Source: Lentilactobacillus diolivorans DSM 14421
GTDB taxonomy: Bacteria; Bacillota; Bacilli; Lactobacillales; Lactobacillaceae
NCBI RefSeq assembly: GCF_001434255.1
Contig: NZ_AZEY01000093.1
Location: 19,529 to 83,528, forward strand
Direction of reading: 5' to 3'
DNA length: 64,000 nt
A program made the translations under genes and the position numbers. The notes beneath the pieces were generated by a model. That model was given only the letters and a program-made list of their open reading frames with translations, searched no databases and had not been told where the DNA came from. This document shows positions 1 to 8,965 of the stretch, in pieces (the stretch's first letter is position 1; each line of letters starts with the position of its first letter).

Positions 1-580
1 AGTAACCTAGTGCCTGTTCAAACTTACCGATTTCTGCGTAAGAGACACCCAACCGTTCAACCAAGTTAACCGAGGACATTTCCAGTGTTCCGGATTTAAT
101 CAAATCCAGATAGTTATTAATTGCTTTTCGATAATGGCGCGTTGTGAAATAGAATTCCGCAATTGCAAATTCAATAACCGGTTCGTCAGGTGCCAAATTT
201 TGAGCTTCTAAGAGCTTTTGTTCACTAATTTCAAATAGACCCTGTGTCTGGTATAAATCGGCTGCAACCATCAAAGAACGGACATATTCAGGTGATTGTT
301 GAGAAACTTGGGATAGATAGTTAAGTGCTTGATCATCTTTGTCAGCATCAATGGCCAATTCTGCTAAATTTATTTTTAGGCCATCATCGTTTGGGTATTT
401 TTTGGATAATTGTTGATAGATTGTTTCTGAATAACTAGAAAATCCGAGCGAATATAATTCTTCGGCTAATGAATACAATAAATCATCAGAATCGTTATTT
501 AGTGCCTGTTTAAATGATTTTTTAAAAGCATCTAATTGGCCGCCTTCAAGTTCGTCCAATGCGGTTTGTGAATAACTCAT
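1..580 (-). CDS. Tetratricopeptide repeat (TPR) protein, 3' end cut by window edge
   Basis: The reading frame starts at ATG 580, behind the ribosome binding site GGAGGAAATGAT, and runs off the left edge without a stop, so about 193 N-terminal residues are visible. The protein begins MSYSQTALDELEGGQLDAF and is built of helical pairs rich in A, L, Y and E with spacing typical of TPRs, for example LYSLAEELYSLGFSSYSETI and FAIAEFYFTTRHYRKAIN. No signal peptide or membrane segment is visible. TPR proteins are protein-interaction scaffolds, and no specific partner can be named here. It follows hup, but the hup terminator lies only about 20 bases before its start codon, so it may depend on readthrough. 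The TPR call is fairly safe; the role is unknown. Confidence 0.75.
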   Translation of the reverse strand, partial: MSYSQTALDELEGGQLDAFKKSFKQALNNDSDDLLYSLAEELYSLGFSSYSETIYQQLSKKYPNDDGLKINLAELAIDADKDDQALNYLSQVSQQSPEYVRSLMVAADLYQTQGLFEISEQKLLEAQNLAPDEPVIEFAIAEFYFTTRHYRKAINNYLDLIKSGTLEMSSVNLVERLGVSYAEIGKFEQALGY

Positions 581-601
581 ATCATTTCCTCCAGAGTATA
601 T

Positions 602-635
602 AAAAAAGCCAGCCCGACAAATGCCGTTCTGGCTT
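602..635 (-). terminator. Rho-independent terminator of hup
   Basis: Read on the minus strand, AAGCCAG (from 635) pairs with CTGGCTT (to 606) and is followed by a T run. It lies 13 bases past the hup stop and directly before the ribosome binding site of the TPR gene. Confidence 0.85.
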
Positions 636-647
636 AACAGATGAATA

Positions 648-923
648 CTATTTAACAGCATCCTTGAGCGCCTTACCAGGTTTGAAAGCTGGTACCTTGC
701 TTGCTGGAATTTGAATTTCTTGACCTGTTTGTGGGTTACGGCCCTTACGAGCGGCACGTTGACGTACTTCAAAGTTACCGAAACCAATCAATTGAACTTT
801 GTCACCTTTTGCTAAACTAGCTTGGATTGATTCAAATACTGCATCCACAGCTGCTGTAGCATCTTTTTTAGTCAAGCCGGTTGCTGAAGCAACGTTGCTT
901 ACTAATTCTGCTTTATTTGCCAT
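648..923 (-). CDS. hup: DNA-binding protein HU
   Basis: This 91-residue histone-like protein binds and bends DNA non-specifically as a dimer and compacts the nucleoid. The sequence shows the HU fold: N-terminal helices from [17 protein letters not shown], the [14 protein letters not shown] signature near residues 39-52, and the R-rich DNA-binding arm with the conserved RNPQTG around 61-66. The start is ATG 923, because the AGGGAGGTG site sits just upstream; an upstream in-frame codon at 980 would give 19 extra residues absent from the family. It has its own extended -10 promoter and its own terminator, so it is probably monocistronic and strongly expressed. Confidence 0.97.
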   Translation of the reverse strand: MANKAELVSNVASATGLTKKDATAAVDAVFESIQASLAKGDKVQLIGFGNFEVRQRAARKGRNPQTGQEIQIPASKVPAFKPGKALKDAVK

Positions 924-1030
924 GAGTGTATTCACCTCCCTTAAAGAATAGGTATGTAAAACATTACAATCTGGATTCAACGGAATCAGAGTTGTTAAAA
1001 TGAAGCGTTTTTCGCATCATTTCTTGTTCA

Positions 1031-1059
1031 AAGATAGCATAAGAATCCCGTCATTGCAA
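1031..1059 (-). promoter_or_regulatory. Promoter of hup (extended -10)
   Basis: On the minus strand, a -35 TTGCAA at 1059-1054 is followed after 17 bases by TATCTT at 1036-1031. A TGC directly before the -10 gives an extended TGn element. The hup start codon lies about 107 bases downstream, leaving a leader of roughly 100 bases. The call rests on matching by eye. Confidence 0.6.
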
Positions 1060-1129
1060 TGTTTTTATCCAATTTTCATGGTTAAACAACTGTTTTTTCC
1101 AATTCTTTGTGAAATTGATTAAAAAAACG

Positions 1130-2437
1130 TTACTTTCTGCTTCGTTTGATGATTCTGATAGGGGTTCCCATGAAATCAAAATTATCACGAATTTGATTTT
1201 CCAAGAATCTAACATACGAGAAATGCATTAAATCCGGATTATTCACAAACACGACAAATGTTGGTGGCCCGGAAACAACCTGAGTTGCATAATAAATTCG
1301 AAGTCGTTTACCATTGACCGTCGGGGTTGGATGAATGGCAACGGCATCCATAATCACATCATTAAGAGCGGAAGACTGGACCCGCTTTTCGTGATTGTCG
1401 TAGACTCGTTTAATTAATTCCGGTAGCTTTTCAATTCGTTGTTTAGTTACAGCTGAAACAAAGATAATAGGCGAATATGCCATATACTGAAATTCGTTAC
1501 GAATTAATGTTTCAAAGTCCTGCTGAGTATGGTTTGTCTTTTTTAATGTATCCCACTTGTTAACAACAGTGATAATTGCTTTCCCTGCTTCATGGGCATA
1601 CCCCGCCACTTTTTTGTCCTGTTCGCGAATGCCTTCCTCAGCGTTCATTACAAAGAGGATGACGTCGCTTTGATCGATTGCCTTCATGGCTCGCATAACT
1701 GAATAGCGTTCAGTATTTTCGTAGACCTTACCGCGTTTTCGAATTCCAGCAGTGTCAACCATTGTAAATTTGATGCCATCAGACTCAAAGCGAGTATCAA
1801 TTGCATCCCGTGTGGTTCCTGCAATATCCGAAACAATGACCCGGTCTTCGCCAAGAATTGCGTTAACAAGTGAAGACTTACCAACGTTGGGACGGCCAAT
1901 AATGCTAAAACGAATATCATCGTTGGGCGCCTTTTCATCGGTTTTAGGGAATTTTTCAACAACTTTATCAAGTAGGTCCCCTAGGCCTAGTCCATGAACG
2001 CCGGAAATAGGCATTGGATCACCAAAACCAAGTGAATAAAAGTCATAGATGTCTTCTCGGCTTTCAGGATTATCAACTTTATTGACTGCTAAAACAACCG
2101 GTTTATCGCTTCGATATAAAATTTTAGTGACTTGTTCGTCGTCATCAGTAACCCCCTCTTTCCCACTAACGATGAAAACAATCACGTCTGCTTCGTCAAT
2201 GGCAATTTCGGCTTGGTTTTTAATCTGAGTACTGAATGGGGCATCACTAATCTGAATTCCCCCTGTATCAATCATGGCAAATTTTGTTGACAGCCATTCG
2301 CCATGTGAATAGATTCGATCCCGAGTAACGCCAGGTGTATCTTCAACAATCGATATTCGATCACCGGCAATTCTATTAAAGATTGTTGACTTACCAACAT
2401 TGGGACGACCAATAAATGCAACAGTAGGCAGTGCCAT
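1130..2437 (-). CDS. der: Ribosome biogenesis GTPase Der (EngA)
   Basis: Der is an essential double-GTPase needed for maturation of the 50S ribosomal subunit. Two G domains in tandem are visible: the first with GRPNVGKST at residues 10-18, DTGG at 57-60 and NKVD at 119-122, the second with GRPNVGKSS at 181-189, DTAG near 228 and NKWD near 293. A C-terminal KH-like domain ends in the basic tail RIIKRSRK. The length of 435 residues is usual for the family. ATG 2437 is preceded by AAAGGAGGGATTT. rpsA lies 160 bases upstream and hup follows downstream, the common Bacilli order cmk-rpsA-der-hup. Confidence 0.98.
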   Translation of the reverse strand: MALPTVAFIGRPNVGKSTIFNRIAGDRISIVEDTPGVTRDRIYSHGEWLSTKFAMIDTGGIQISDAPFSTQIKNQAEIAIDEADVIVFIVSGKEGVTDDDEQVTKILYRSDKPVVLAVNKVDNPESREDIYDFYSLGFGDPMPISGVHGLGLGDLLDKVVEKFPKTDEKAPNDDIRFSIIGRPNVGKSSLVNAILGEDRVIVSDIAGTTRDAIDTRFESDGIKFTMVDTAGIRKRGKVYENTERYSVMRAMKAIDQSDVILFVMNAEEGIREQDKKVAGYAHEAGKAIITVVNKWDTLKKTNHTQQDFETLIRNEFQYMAYSPIIFVSAVTKQRIEKLPELIKRVYDNHEKRVQSSALNDVIMDAVAIHPTPTVNGKRLRIYYATQVVSGPPTFVVFVNNPDLMHFSYVRFLENQIRDNFDFMGTPIRIIKRSRK

Positions 2438-2542
2438 TTAAATCCCTCCTTTTATTAAGTTTCAAGCAAATAAATTAAGACCATTTAGTTAAAAAAATCA
2501 AGCAATTTTGCTTCATCCTTTGAATTAGAATGATGACCCATT

Positions 2543-2585
2543 AAAAAAAGAAGCTGAGGCAAAATTACTTTTGTCCCGGCCTCTT
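2543..2585 (-). terminator. Terminator downstream of rpsA
   Basis: On the minus strand AAGAGGCCGGGACAAAA and TTTTGCCTCAGCTTCTT form a long imperfect hairpin around a GTAA loop, followed by seven T. It lies 12 bases past the rpsA stop. It belongs to a GGGACAAAA-type hairpin family repeated in this window. Confidence 0.8.
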
Positions 2586-2597
2586 AATCTTATTAGT

Positions 2598-3824
2598 TTA
2601 CTTCTTGTCAGGATTCTTTAATTCATCACCGACAATATCACCTAAAGTAAATCCAGTTTCTTCCTCAGGTGCGTTATTATTTGAAGCATGGTTATTACGT
2701 GATGGACGATGTTCAGAACGCTTAGCAGGTTGTTGTTCGTCCTTAGGTGCATCCGTCAATGCCTTAATCGATAATGCCAAACGTTTTCTGTCTGGATCAA
2801 CATCTAAGACTTTCACCTTAATCACTTGACCAACCTTTAGGACATCACCAGGCGTTGCAATGTGCTCGTGAGAAATTTGTGAAATGTGAACTAAACCTTC
2901 GACACCAGGGAATACTTCCACAAAGGCACCGAAATCAACTAAACGCTTAACAGTTCCTTCAAGTGTACTGCCGGCTGGTGCTTTTTCTTCGATACCATCC
3001 CAAGGTTCAGGAAGAGTTTGTTTAATTGAAAGTGAAATTCGGTTACGATCAAAATCAACTGATAATACCTTAACCTTAACCTTTTGGCCAACTTTCAATA
3101 CATCAGATGGTTTGTCAACTCGCTCGTAAGCAATTTGAGAAACATGAACTAGTCCGTCCATACCACCAAGGTCAACAAAGGCACCAAAACTAGTTAGACG
3201 AGCAACTGTCCCTTCAACCACATCACCTTCGTGAAGAGTTTCCATGAGTTTTTCACGCTCTTCAGCTTTTTCAGCTTGAACAATTGCCTTGTGAGAAAGA
3301 ATTAATCGGTTTTCAACTGGATCAATTTCGATAACTTTTAACTCAAGTTCCTGACCTTTAAACTGATTAAGATCGTCAACATAGTGATCAGAAATCATTG
3401 AAGCAGGAATAAAGCCACGAACACCCGCGTCAACAACCAATCCACCTTTAACGGCTTGGCTAACTTTGGCAGTAATCGTTTCGTCATTCTTAGACTTTTC
3501 AGCTAATTCATCCCATACTTTGCGGGCTTCTAATCGACGTGATGAAAGTAAGAAGCTTCCACCCTCTTTGTCGCTACCAATTCTTGAGGTAACAACTAAT
3601 TTAAGCTTGTCGCCTTGCTTGATATCATCAACGTTTTGTGAAGATGCGAGTTCACGTTGTGGAACAACTCCTTCAACACCGGATCCTTCAATTCCAACAA
3701 TTAATTGTTGGTTATCATCTTTAGCAAGAACTTCACCAGTGACAACGTCACCAACTTTTACTTCGTTAACGCTGTTTAAAGCGTTAAGTAAATCATTTTT
3801 ATCATTATTTGCATTTTCACTCAT
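2598..3824 (-). CDS. rpsA: 30S ribosomal protein S1 homolog (four S1 domains)
   Basis: This is an RNA-binding S1-family protein of 408 residues with four S1 domains at roughly 20-90, 105-175, 190-262 and 276-350. Signatures include GLVHVSQIA in the third and GLVHISQIS in the fourth. Low-GC Gram-positive S1 homologs (YpfD type) have four domains rather than the six of proteobacteria, so the length is normal. The start is ATG 3824 (MSENANN), with AAGGAGGAATTG before it; the longer frame from 3857 lacks a ribosome binding site. It sits between cmk and der. In Bacilli its contribution to general translation is less clear than in Escherichia coli. Confidence 0.95.
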   Translation of the reverse strand: MSENANNDKNDLLNALNSVNEVKVGDVVTGEVLAKDDNQQLIVGIEGSGVEGVVPQRELASSQNVDDIKQGDKLKLVVTSRIGSDKEGGSFLLSSRRLEARKVWDELAEKSKNDETITAKVSQAVKGGLVVDAGVRGFIPASMISDHYVDDLNQFKGQELELKVIEIDPVENRLILSHKAIVQAEKAEEREKLMETLHEGDVVEGTVARLTSFGAFVDLGGMDGLVHVSQIAYERVDKPSDVLKVGQKVKVKVLSVDFDRNRISLSIKQTLPEPWDGIEEKAPAGSTLEGTVKRLVDFGAFVEVFPGVEGLVHISQISHEHIATPGDVLKVGQVIKVKVLDVDPDRKRLALSIKALTDAPKDEQQPAKRSEHRPSRNNHASNNNAPEEETGFTLGDIVGDELKNPDKK

Positions 3825-3907
3825 CAAACAATTCCTCCTTGAAACAACTCTAATCATAATTTTATCTTAAATTCACTGATATTACCAGTTAATTGATCAA
3901 TTAGTTG

Positions 3908-4585
3908 TTAATTAAGCTTATTTTTTACAACTTTTGCAATTTCAGACACGACTTCTTCAATTGAAAGCGATGTTGTATCAATTTCAATTGCATCTTTAGC
4001 TTTCGTCAAAGGAGAAATTTTTCGATGGGAGTCTTTATAATCTCTTGCTTCGATTTCGAGTTGTAATTCATCCAGGGGTGTGTTGATTCCCTTTTGAATA
4101 TTTTCTTTATACCGCCTTTGAGCTCGTTCTTCAACACTTGCGACTAGGAAAATTTTAACTTCAGCATCCGGCAATACCGTGCTACCGATATCTCGACCAT
4201 CCATTACAATGCCACCATTGAGTGCGATTTGTTTTTGTTGATCACTGAGTTCTTTTCGAACGTCTGCAATTGCTGCCACTGCCGATACAGAATTAGTGAC
4301 GTCTTCCTGCCGAATTTCTTGAGTAATTTCATCACCGTCAATAAAAACCCTTTGCCCGTCATTGCTGGGAGCAAAAGTAATTTTTGATGATTTTACAATT
4401 TTTGAGATCTCATCAACATTATCCAATGAAACCCCCGCTTGGAGCGCTTTTAGTGTAATTGCACGATACATGGCGCCCGTATCGCAATAAACATAGTTAA
4501 ATTGTTTGGCGACTAATTTAGCTACCGTGCTTTTACCAGCCGAAGCCGGTCCGTCGATTGCTACTTGTAATCCATTTTTTCGCAT
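3908..4585 (-). CDS. cmk: Cytidylate kinase
   Basis: Cytidylate kinase phosphorylates CMP and dCMP with ATP, recycling CMP from RNA and lipid turnover for nucleotide synthesis. The P-loop GPASAGKST is at residues 12-20, followed by the CDTGAMYRA nucleotide-binding motif near 35-43 and MDGRDIGSTVLPDA around 127-140, all standard for the family. The 225-residue length is typical. It is the first gene of the cmk-rpsA-der series. No strong terminator follows it, so readthrough into rpsA is possible. Confidence 0.97.
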   Translation of the reverse strand: MRKNGLQVAIDGPASAGKSTVAKLVAKQFNYVYCDTGAMYRAITLKALQAGVSLDNVDEISKIVKSSKITFAPSNDGQRVFIDGDEITQEIRQEDVTNSVSAVAAIADVRKELSDQQKQIALNGGIVMDGRDIGSTVLPDAEVKIFLVASVEERAQRRYKENIQKGINTPLDELQLEIEARDYKDSHRKISPLTKAKDAIEIDTTSLSIEEVVSEIAKVVKNKLN

Positions 4586-4770
4586 GCTTACATTCCTAAC
4601 CTGAAATTATTTTTGGGCTGAAGAGGGACAACCATTGTCTTTACCCAATCCTCTATTTTTGATTGTGAACACAATTAAGTTAAACCCAGCCGACAGTAAA
4701 TGAATGTTAAAAGTTATCTTTGGGTTAATTTAACCTTGAACTGTTTCCACATTGTGCGTTGTTTAATCGT

Positions 4771-5436
4771 TTATCTAATGCGCAATTTTTCACCGGGATG
4801 GATTTGTGAAGATGACGTCAAGCCATTCATTTCCATTAATTGATCCATTGTTAGACCATGATTAACAGCCACCCGATAAATTCCCTGACCTGCGCCCACC
4901 GTTGCATATTGATGAGTTGCCGAGTTACTATGACCTGACATTGTCGAAGCTGTCGATTGATCAGCTGCCTGTTTGGAAGTCGTTGTTGGTTGAGACTGTG
5001 AGTCTGTCCGATGGATGGTAGAATGATTCCTTGATTGATTGGTTTTAACTGACGCCGACCGGTCATCGGTAGCCTGCTTTTTTAAGTGGTTTGATCTTGT
5101 TACAGAAGAAGCTTGCTTGGTGTGCTTACTGAAACCCTTACTATCTGAATTGGATTTTTTTTTTGAACTTATTTGGCTGGTAACCCGAACTGAAGAATCA
5201 GCCTGCTGGGAACCGCCTTTGCCCATTGCGCTTTGCTTAGCAATACCGTATATCAAGGCAACTAAGGCAATCATAATAATTAATGCGACTAGTGTAATGG
5301 TAACTAAATTGTGATTATGGCTTTGTTGTCGGAGCTTAACCCGTGATAAGTTGCCATTTTCATCACGGTCGCCAGAAAAAGTTTGGTTCCACGGTTCGTC
5401 TTCCTCTGTTTTTTTATGTTCACTGTTTGTATTCAT
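4771..5436 (-). CDS. LysM-domain membrane-anchored protein (YpbE-like)
   Basis: The 221-residue protein has a charged N-terminus (1-42), one transmembrane segment near 44-66 (VTITLVALIIMIALVALIY), a long S/T/Q/K-rich linker (about 70-170) and a C-terminal LysM domain near 172-221 containing QGIYRVAVNHGLTMDQLMEMNG and ending PGEKLRIR. LysM modules bind N-acetylglucosamine polymers, so the protein probably sits in the membrane with the LysM outside against peptidoglycan. The start at 5436 has a GGAGGGGGG site. It lies downstream of recQ as ypbE lies near recS in Bacillus, which supports the YpbE comparison. No catalytic domain is present; the role is unknown. Confidence 0.8.
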   Translation of the reverse strand: MNTNSEHKKTEEDEPWNQTFSGDRDENGNLSRVKLRQQSHNHNLVTITLVALIIMIALVALIYGIAKQSAMGKGGSQQADSSVRVTSQISSKKKSNSDSKGFSKHTKQASSVTRSNHLKKQATDDRSASVKTNQSRNHSTIHRTDSQSQPTTTSKQAADQSTASTMSGHSNSATHQYATVGAGQGIYRVAVNHGLTMDQLMEMNGLTSSSQIHPGEKLRIR

Positions 5437-5503
5437 ACTAAGCCCCCCTCCTCACTACAAATATTGACAAATCAATTCTAGCATTAATTGCAAGTCATTT
5501 TCT

Positions 5504-6955
5504 TTAATTTTTTAATAAAAATAATCGATCCAAAATGGTTCGCCAATTTGAGCGACTTTTCAAATTTGTGATCGGCGTTTTTTTTAGATACTGATCGTTA
5601 AAAGTTTCCCAAGATCGCCAAAAATCATAATGATGGTCACAACAATATTTTGGATTCAGAGTTGGGCTTATTTGTTCGTTAAAATGGGACAAAATTGATG
5701 CGCGACGGCAACCTGTTGCTTCAACATAGGCCAACATTTCGTTTAACTCAGTTAATCGATGTTGTTGTATCAGACGGAATGTTTTCTGAATTTTTTCAAA
5801 TGAATAATGCTGATCATAGTAGTATTTGATTACTTTAAATGCGTCATTACCAGTGAGCTTGTCTGGATGCTGATAAAGGTATTGCAACAACCCTTCTTCT
5901 GGAAAATTATTTTCAATGAGATGAGTTTGTAGATAATGGTCGTTTGGCTCGTATAGCAGAATGGCTAAACTAGGTTGTTGATCACGACCACAGCGGCCAA
6001 TTTCCTGGACATAATTTTGAATACTGCTTGGTAGATGATAGTGAATAACAAAACGGATATTATCCTTATCGATCCCCATCCCAAAGGCACTTGTTGCACA
6101 AATCACATCAATCTCATCATTCATAAATTGCTGTTGAATACGAAATCGGGGCTGACTATCCATTCCGCCATGATAGGCCATTACCCGTTTGCCAGTTTGG
6201 CGGTTCAATGTTAATGCGGTTTGCTCAGCTTGGCTTTTGCTTGAAAAGTAGATGATCCCTGCGCCATTTAACTTGGAAACCAATGACTGCAATAATTGAT
6301 TCTTAGATTTTTGATTCTCACACATCTTGGCACTTAAAAAAATATTCGGTCGATCAACGGGGAGAACCACTTTTTGAACATCTTGGCTGGCAAAACCCAA
6401 CTTAGAAAGGATATCCTTTTGAATCTGTTGAGTTGCAGTAGCCGTCATCATCAAGGTCAATGGGCGGTTGAGCTGCTCACGGATCTGGCCCAACCGCAAA
6501 TAATCCGGCCGGAAGTCTGGTCCCCATTCGGAAATACAATGGGCCTCATCAATTACAAAAAGGCCAACAGATAGTTGCCGAAAATAAGCAATTACCTTAG
6601 GATTACTCAGCATTTCCGGAGAAACATAGATAAATTGATAGTCTTGCAAATGAGTAAGAATTGCCCAGCGCTGCTTAAAATCAAGGGTTGAGGTTAGTGC
6701 AACAACGTGTTTTGATCCTAAGTATTGCAGTCTGCTAACCTGGTCCTGCATTAGGGAAATTAGTGGGGAAACGATAACAACTCGTTGGTGGGATATTGCA
6801 CCATAAAGTTGATATAATAATGTTTTCCCACCTCCTGTTGGCAAAACGGCTAAGGTATGGTGGCGAGCAATTAAATTTTGAATGACTTGCTCTTGACCAG
6901 GACGAAACTGTCTAAATCCGAAATATTTATAAAGTTCATCAAGTAGATTTACCAT
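5504..6955 (-). CDS. recQ: RecQ-family ATP-dependent DNA helicase (short, RecS type)
   Basis: This superfamily 2 3'-5' DNA helicase acts in recombination and replication-fork repair. Motif I (PTGGGKT) is near residues 39-45, motif II is DEAHCISEWG near 137, the SAT-like MMTATAT follows, and the C-terminal helicase lobe ends in the arginine-finger motif QEIGRCGRD. The 483-residue length and lack of an HRDC domain match the short RecS form of Bacilli rather than full-length RecQ. ATG 6955 has an AGGAGG site, and the gene overlaps the end of the YpbB-type gene by 17 bases, so the two are translationally linked. Confidence 0.92.
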   Translation of the reverse strand: MVNLLDELYKYFGFRQFRPGQEQVIQNLIARHHTLAVLPTGGGKTLLYQLYGAISHQRVVIVSPLISLMQDQVSRLQYLGSKHVVALTSTLDFKQRWAILTHLQDYQFIYVSPEMLSNPKVIAYFRQLSVGLFVIDEAHCISEWGPDFRPDYLRLGQIREQLNRPLTLMMTATATQQIQKDILSKLGFASQDVQKVVLPVDRPNIFLSAKMCENQKSKNQLLQSLVSKLNGAGIIYFSSKSQAEQTALTLNRQTGKRVMAYHGGMDSQPRFRIQQQFMNDEIDVICATSAFGMGIDKDNIRFVIHYHLPSSIQNYVQEIGRCGRDQQPSLAILLYEPNDHYLQTHLIENNFPEEGLLQYLYQHPDKLTGNDAFKVIKYYYDQHYSFEKIQKTFRLIQQHRLTELNEMLAYVEATGCRRASILSHFNEQISPTLNPKYCCDHHYDFWRSWETFNDQYLKKTPITNLKSRSNWRTILDRLFLLKN

Positions 6956-8003
6956 TTACCTGTTTCCTCCTAAGAATTTGGTAAAGCCGAAATTCAAAAA
7001 ATTGCAGTTGCGGTATTTTGTTAACTGCATCACGATATGACCATTCACCGAGTAACGCTGGTTGATTGAACTCTAACTTATCCATAATCTGCGGATTAAT
7101 CAATCGTTGGAACGGAAATTGACTGATTGGTAAAAAAATAGCGGCTTCAATTAAATGCTCATACACGGTTGTTATTTTGATCCGTCGTTTGCTGGCAATA
7201 ATTGCTGTTGATTCTTCTGGATGATGAATGAATAAATCATAGGTCTGCCGACTACTATTAGAAATAATTGGTCGCCTTAAATTGGTTGTGAGTGCCGTCA
7301 ACGGTTCATTTACTTTTTTCTTAAAAATTTCTAGTAAGAGACAACTATACAACTGCCGCCAACAAATTTGAATAACTAAAGGACTAACCTGTTGCTGGTT
7401 GCTAATTTGTTCTTCTGTTTTCCCGGAAAAATGATGGCCGCTTAAACTTTCAACTAAAATGGTTGCTAAATCATCACGATTTACCCAATTCAGAAAATCT
7501 GTTAGCAGTTGATGAAAAAGTTCTGGTAATTGTTGCCCTTTATTTTGGATAAACCATTTTTTTATTAACTGATCCTCAAAAAAACTGATCGATTGTGGAT
7601 AGTATTTTCGATTACTGTAGCTATATTCAGAGACAATTTGGGTCGCAAATACAAATCGCTGTAAGAATCGGCTGACATCATATTGAGAAGCAATTTTTAG
7701 ATATTTTAGTGGTAGTAACTTACTTAGGATTTGTTGGCGCTTCATCATACCACTGGTCGTTAATTTGACGCGCATCTGATCATCTAATAGAAGCAATTTT
7801 TGTTGCTGAAGCCGATGTAATGTGTGATCAATATCATCAAAATTAATACCATGGAGTGAATCAACATAGTCCAATAAATTGTATTCAAGCGCCCAATAGA
7901 GATTTGAGACCGTTCGTCGACCAATTAGGATGTTTTTGATTGCTTTGGCTCTGCGAAATTGTTGATCATCACAGAATATAAAAAACAAATCTGCTGAATT
8001 CAT
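6939..8003 (-). CDS. YpbB-type helix-turn-helix protein, partner of RecQ
   Basis: The 354-residue protein has no transmembrane segments. Position directly upstream of recQ with a 17-base overlap, and its length, match the Bacillus ypbB-recS pair; ypbB products carry a C-terminal helix-turn-helix. A candidate lies near residues 255-300 (TYDLFIHHPEESTAIIASKR then RIKITTVYEHLIEAAIF). The biochemical role of this family is not established, and the recQ linkage suggests DNA repair. The start is ATG 8003, and its AGGGGAGAG ribosome binding site touches the T run of the upstream hairpin. Assignment rests mainly on synteny. Confidence 0.65.
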   Translation of the reverse strand: MNSADLFFIFCDDQQFRRAKAIKNILIGRRTVSNLYWALEYNLLDYVDSLHGINFDDIDHTLHRLQQQKLLLLDDQMRVKLTTSGMMKRQQILSKLLPLKYLKIASQYDVSRFLQRFVFATQIVSEYSYSNRKYYPQSISFFEDQLIKKWFIQNKGQQLPELFHQLLTDFLNWVNRDDLATILVESLSGHHFSGKTEEQISNQQQVSPLVIQICWRQLYSCLLLEIFKKKVNEPLTALTTNLRRPIISNSSRQTYDLFIHHPEESTAIIASKRRIKITTVYEHLIEAAIFLPISQFPFQRLINPQIMDKLEFNQPALLGEWSYRDAVNKIPQLQFFEFRLYQILRRKQVNGKST

Positions 8004-8015
8004 ATTCTCTCCCCT

Positions 8016-8058
8016 AAAAAAGAAGCTGAGTCAAAACGATTTGTTTTGGTCAGCTTCT
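8016..8058 (-). terminator. Terminator after ribU, abutting the ypbB-type ribosome binding site
   Basis: On the minus strand AGAAGCTGA pairs with TCAGCTTCT, with an inner CAAAAC/GTTTTG stem, followed by six T. The next base is already part of the AGGGGAGAG site (8015-8007) of the downstream gene. Confidence 0.8.
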
Positions 8059-8075
8059 GTGTTTTAACCACACTT

Positions 8076-8081
8076 ATTATA
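8076..8081 (-). promoter_or_regulatory. Candidate -10 element for the ypbB-recQ transcript
   Basis: A perfect TATAAT reads on the minus strand at 8081-8076, between the ribU stop and the terminator hairpin. No good -35 lies 16-18 bases upstream. If used, the hairpin at 8016-8058 becomes part of the ypbB leader. Confidence 0.35.
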
Positions 8082-8127
8082 TACGATCTTAAGGTCATAT
8101 TCTTACGAAACAATTTGATGATTCATT

Positions 8128-8715
8128 TTACTTTAATTTTAACCGTGGTAAGAAACTACCTTTGATACCATAAAAGATGCCGCCTACAACAATCCCTTTA
8201 ATTAAGTTAAACGGGATAACACCGTAAGTAATCAGTAATGCGAGGGGCATGTTCAGCTTTAATCCAATAACTTTCATGTACAACGGGATAACGGCAGCCC
8301 AATTAGATAATGACATTATAACGGTTAACCCAATTGTCATTGTTGCAATAACTAGTAGTGCCTTTTTTATTCCCTTTGTGAATGAAAAGAGTCGCTCGCC
8401 CCAGTGGAAGGTCCAAACCAATGTGATTGATGACAGTAACGCTGAACTAGTACCAATCAAATCAGGAATTGATGCGCCGCCAATTGTCAGCCAATGAAGT
8501 AATGACCGTAATGCGGCAATAATCATGCCACCAACTGGGCCAAAAATAACAGTCCCAATTAGAATTGGAATGTCACTGAGATCAATTTTCATATATGGCA
8601 CAATCGGGATGATCGGCACGGCGATGAACATTAAAACATAGGAGCACCCTGCCAACACCGACATTTCGACTAATTGAGACGTTAATAATTGCTTGTGATT
8701 ACTACTTTTTTCCAT
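8128..8715 (-). CDS. ribU: Riboflavin ECF transporter substrate-binding subunit RibU
   Basis: RibU is the membrane S component that binds riboflavin and works with the shared energy-coupling module EcfAA'T, which is encoded elsewhere. The 195-residue protein has about six hydrophobic segments, for example LAGCSYVLMFIAVPIIPIVP and ALLVIATMTIGLTVIMSL, and the family-typical GPVGGMIIAALRSLLHW. The FMN riboswitch directly upstream strongly supports riboflavin as the substrate. The start is ATG 8715, with a GGGGAGAGG site; a longer frame to 8763 begins inside the riboswitch terminator and is rejected. No riboflavin biosynthesis operon is present in the window, so uptake may be important for this strain. 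Confidence 0.95.
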   Translation of the reverse strand: MEKSSNHKQLLTSQLVEMSVLAGCSYVLMFIAVPIIPIVPYMKIDLSDIPILIGTVIFGPVGGMIIAALRSLLHWLTIGGASIPDLIGTSSALLSSITLVWTFHWGERLFSFTKGIKKALLVIATMTIGLTVIMSLSNWAAVIPLYMKVIGLKLNMPLALLITYGVIPFNLIKGIVVGGIFYGIKGSFLPRLKLK

Positions 8716-8746
8716 TGAAAAAACCTCTCCCCAATGGTCGATCTTC

Positions 8747-8779
8747 AAAAAAGGTCCTGACATAGAACAATGTCAGGAC
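8747..8779 (-). terminator. Expression-platform terminator of the FMN riboswitch
   Basis: On the minus strand GTCCTGACAT pairs perfectly with ATGTCAGGAC (10 bp, 6-base loop), followed by C and six T. It lies between the aptamer and the ribU start, so FMN-dependent premature termination is the expected mechanism. Confidence 0.9.
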
Positions 8780-8802
8780 ATCATAGCGTAGTAAAAAGAA
8801 TT

Positions 8803-8916
8803 AATCTTCTACATACCAGACTTTACTGTCGGTACTGGAATTTCACCAGTTCAACGTGATAAATCACGGTCGCGGACTTTACCGCCGGTCGGGAATTGCA
8901 CCCTGCCCTGAAGATA
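8803..8916 (-). ncRNA. FMN riboswitch (RFN element)
   Basis: The minus strand carries the conserved RFN core: ATCTTCAGGGCAG at the 5' side, GACCGGCGGTAAAGTCCGCG in the middle, CTGGTGAAATTCCAG, then ACCGACAGTAAAGTCTGG, and closing AGAAGAT that pairs with ATCTTCA to make P1. A terminator follows 24 bases downstream. RFN elements bind FMN and switch off riboflavin uptake or synthesis genes, here ribU. Confidence 0.97.
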
Positions 8917-8965
8917 AACCAATTTATTTAGATTCAACTTAAATATATCAGATATTTTTGCAATG

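Noticed and set aside
4623..4653. Hairpin GAGGGACAA...TTGTC...CCTC upstream of cmk considered as a terminator
   Set aside because: The stem is short and broken, and no T run follows on the minus strand where it would be needed.
8716..8763. N-terminal extension of ribU
   Set aside because: It starts inside the riboswitch terminator hairpin; the ribosome binding site supports ATG 8715.
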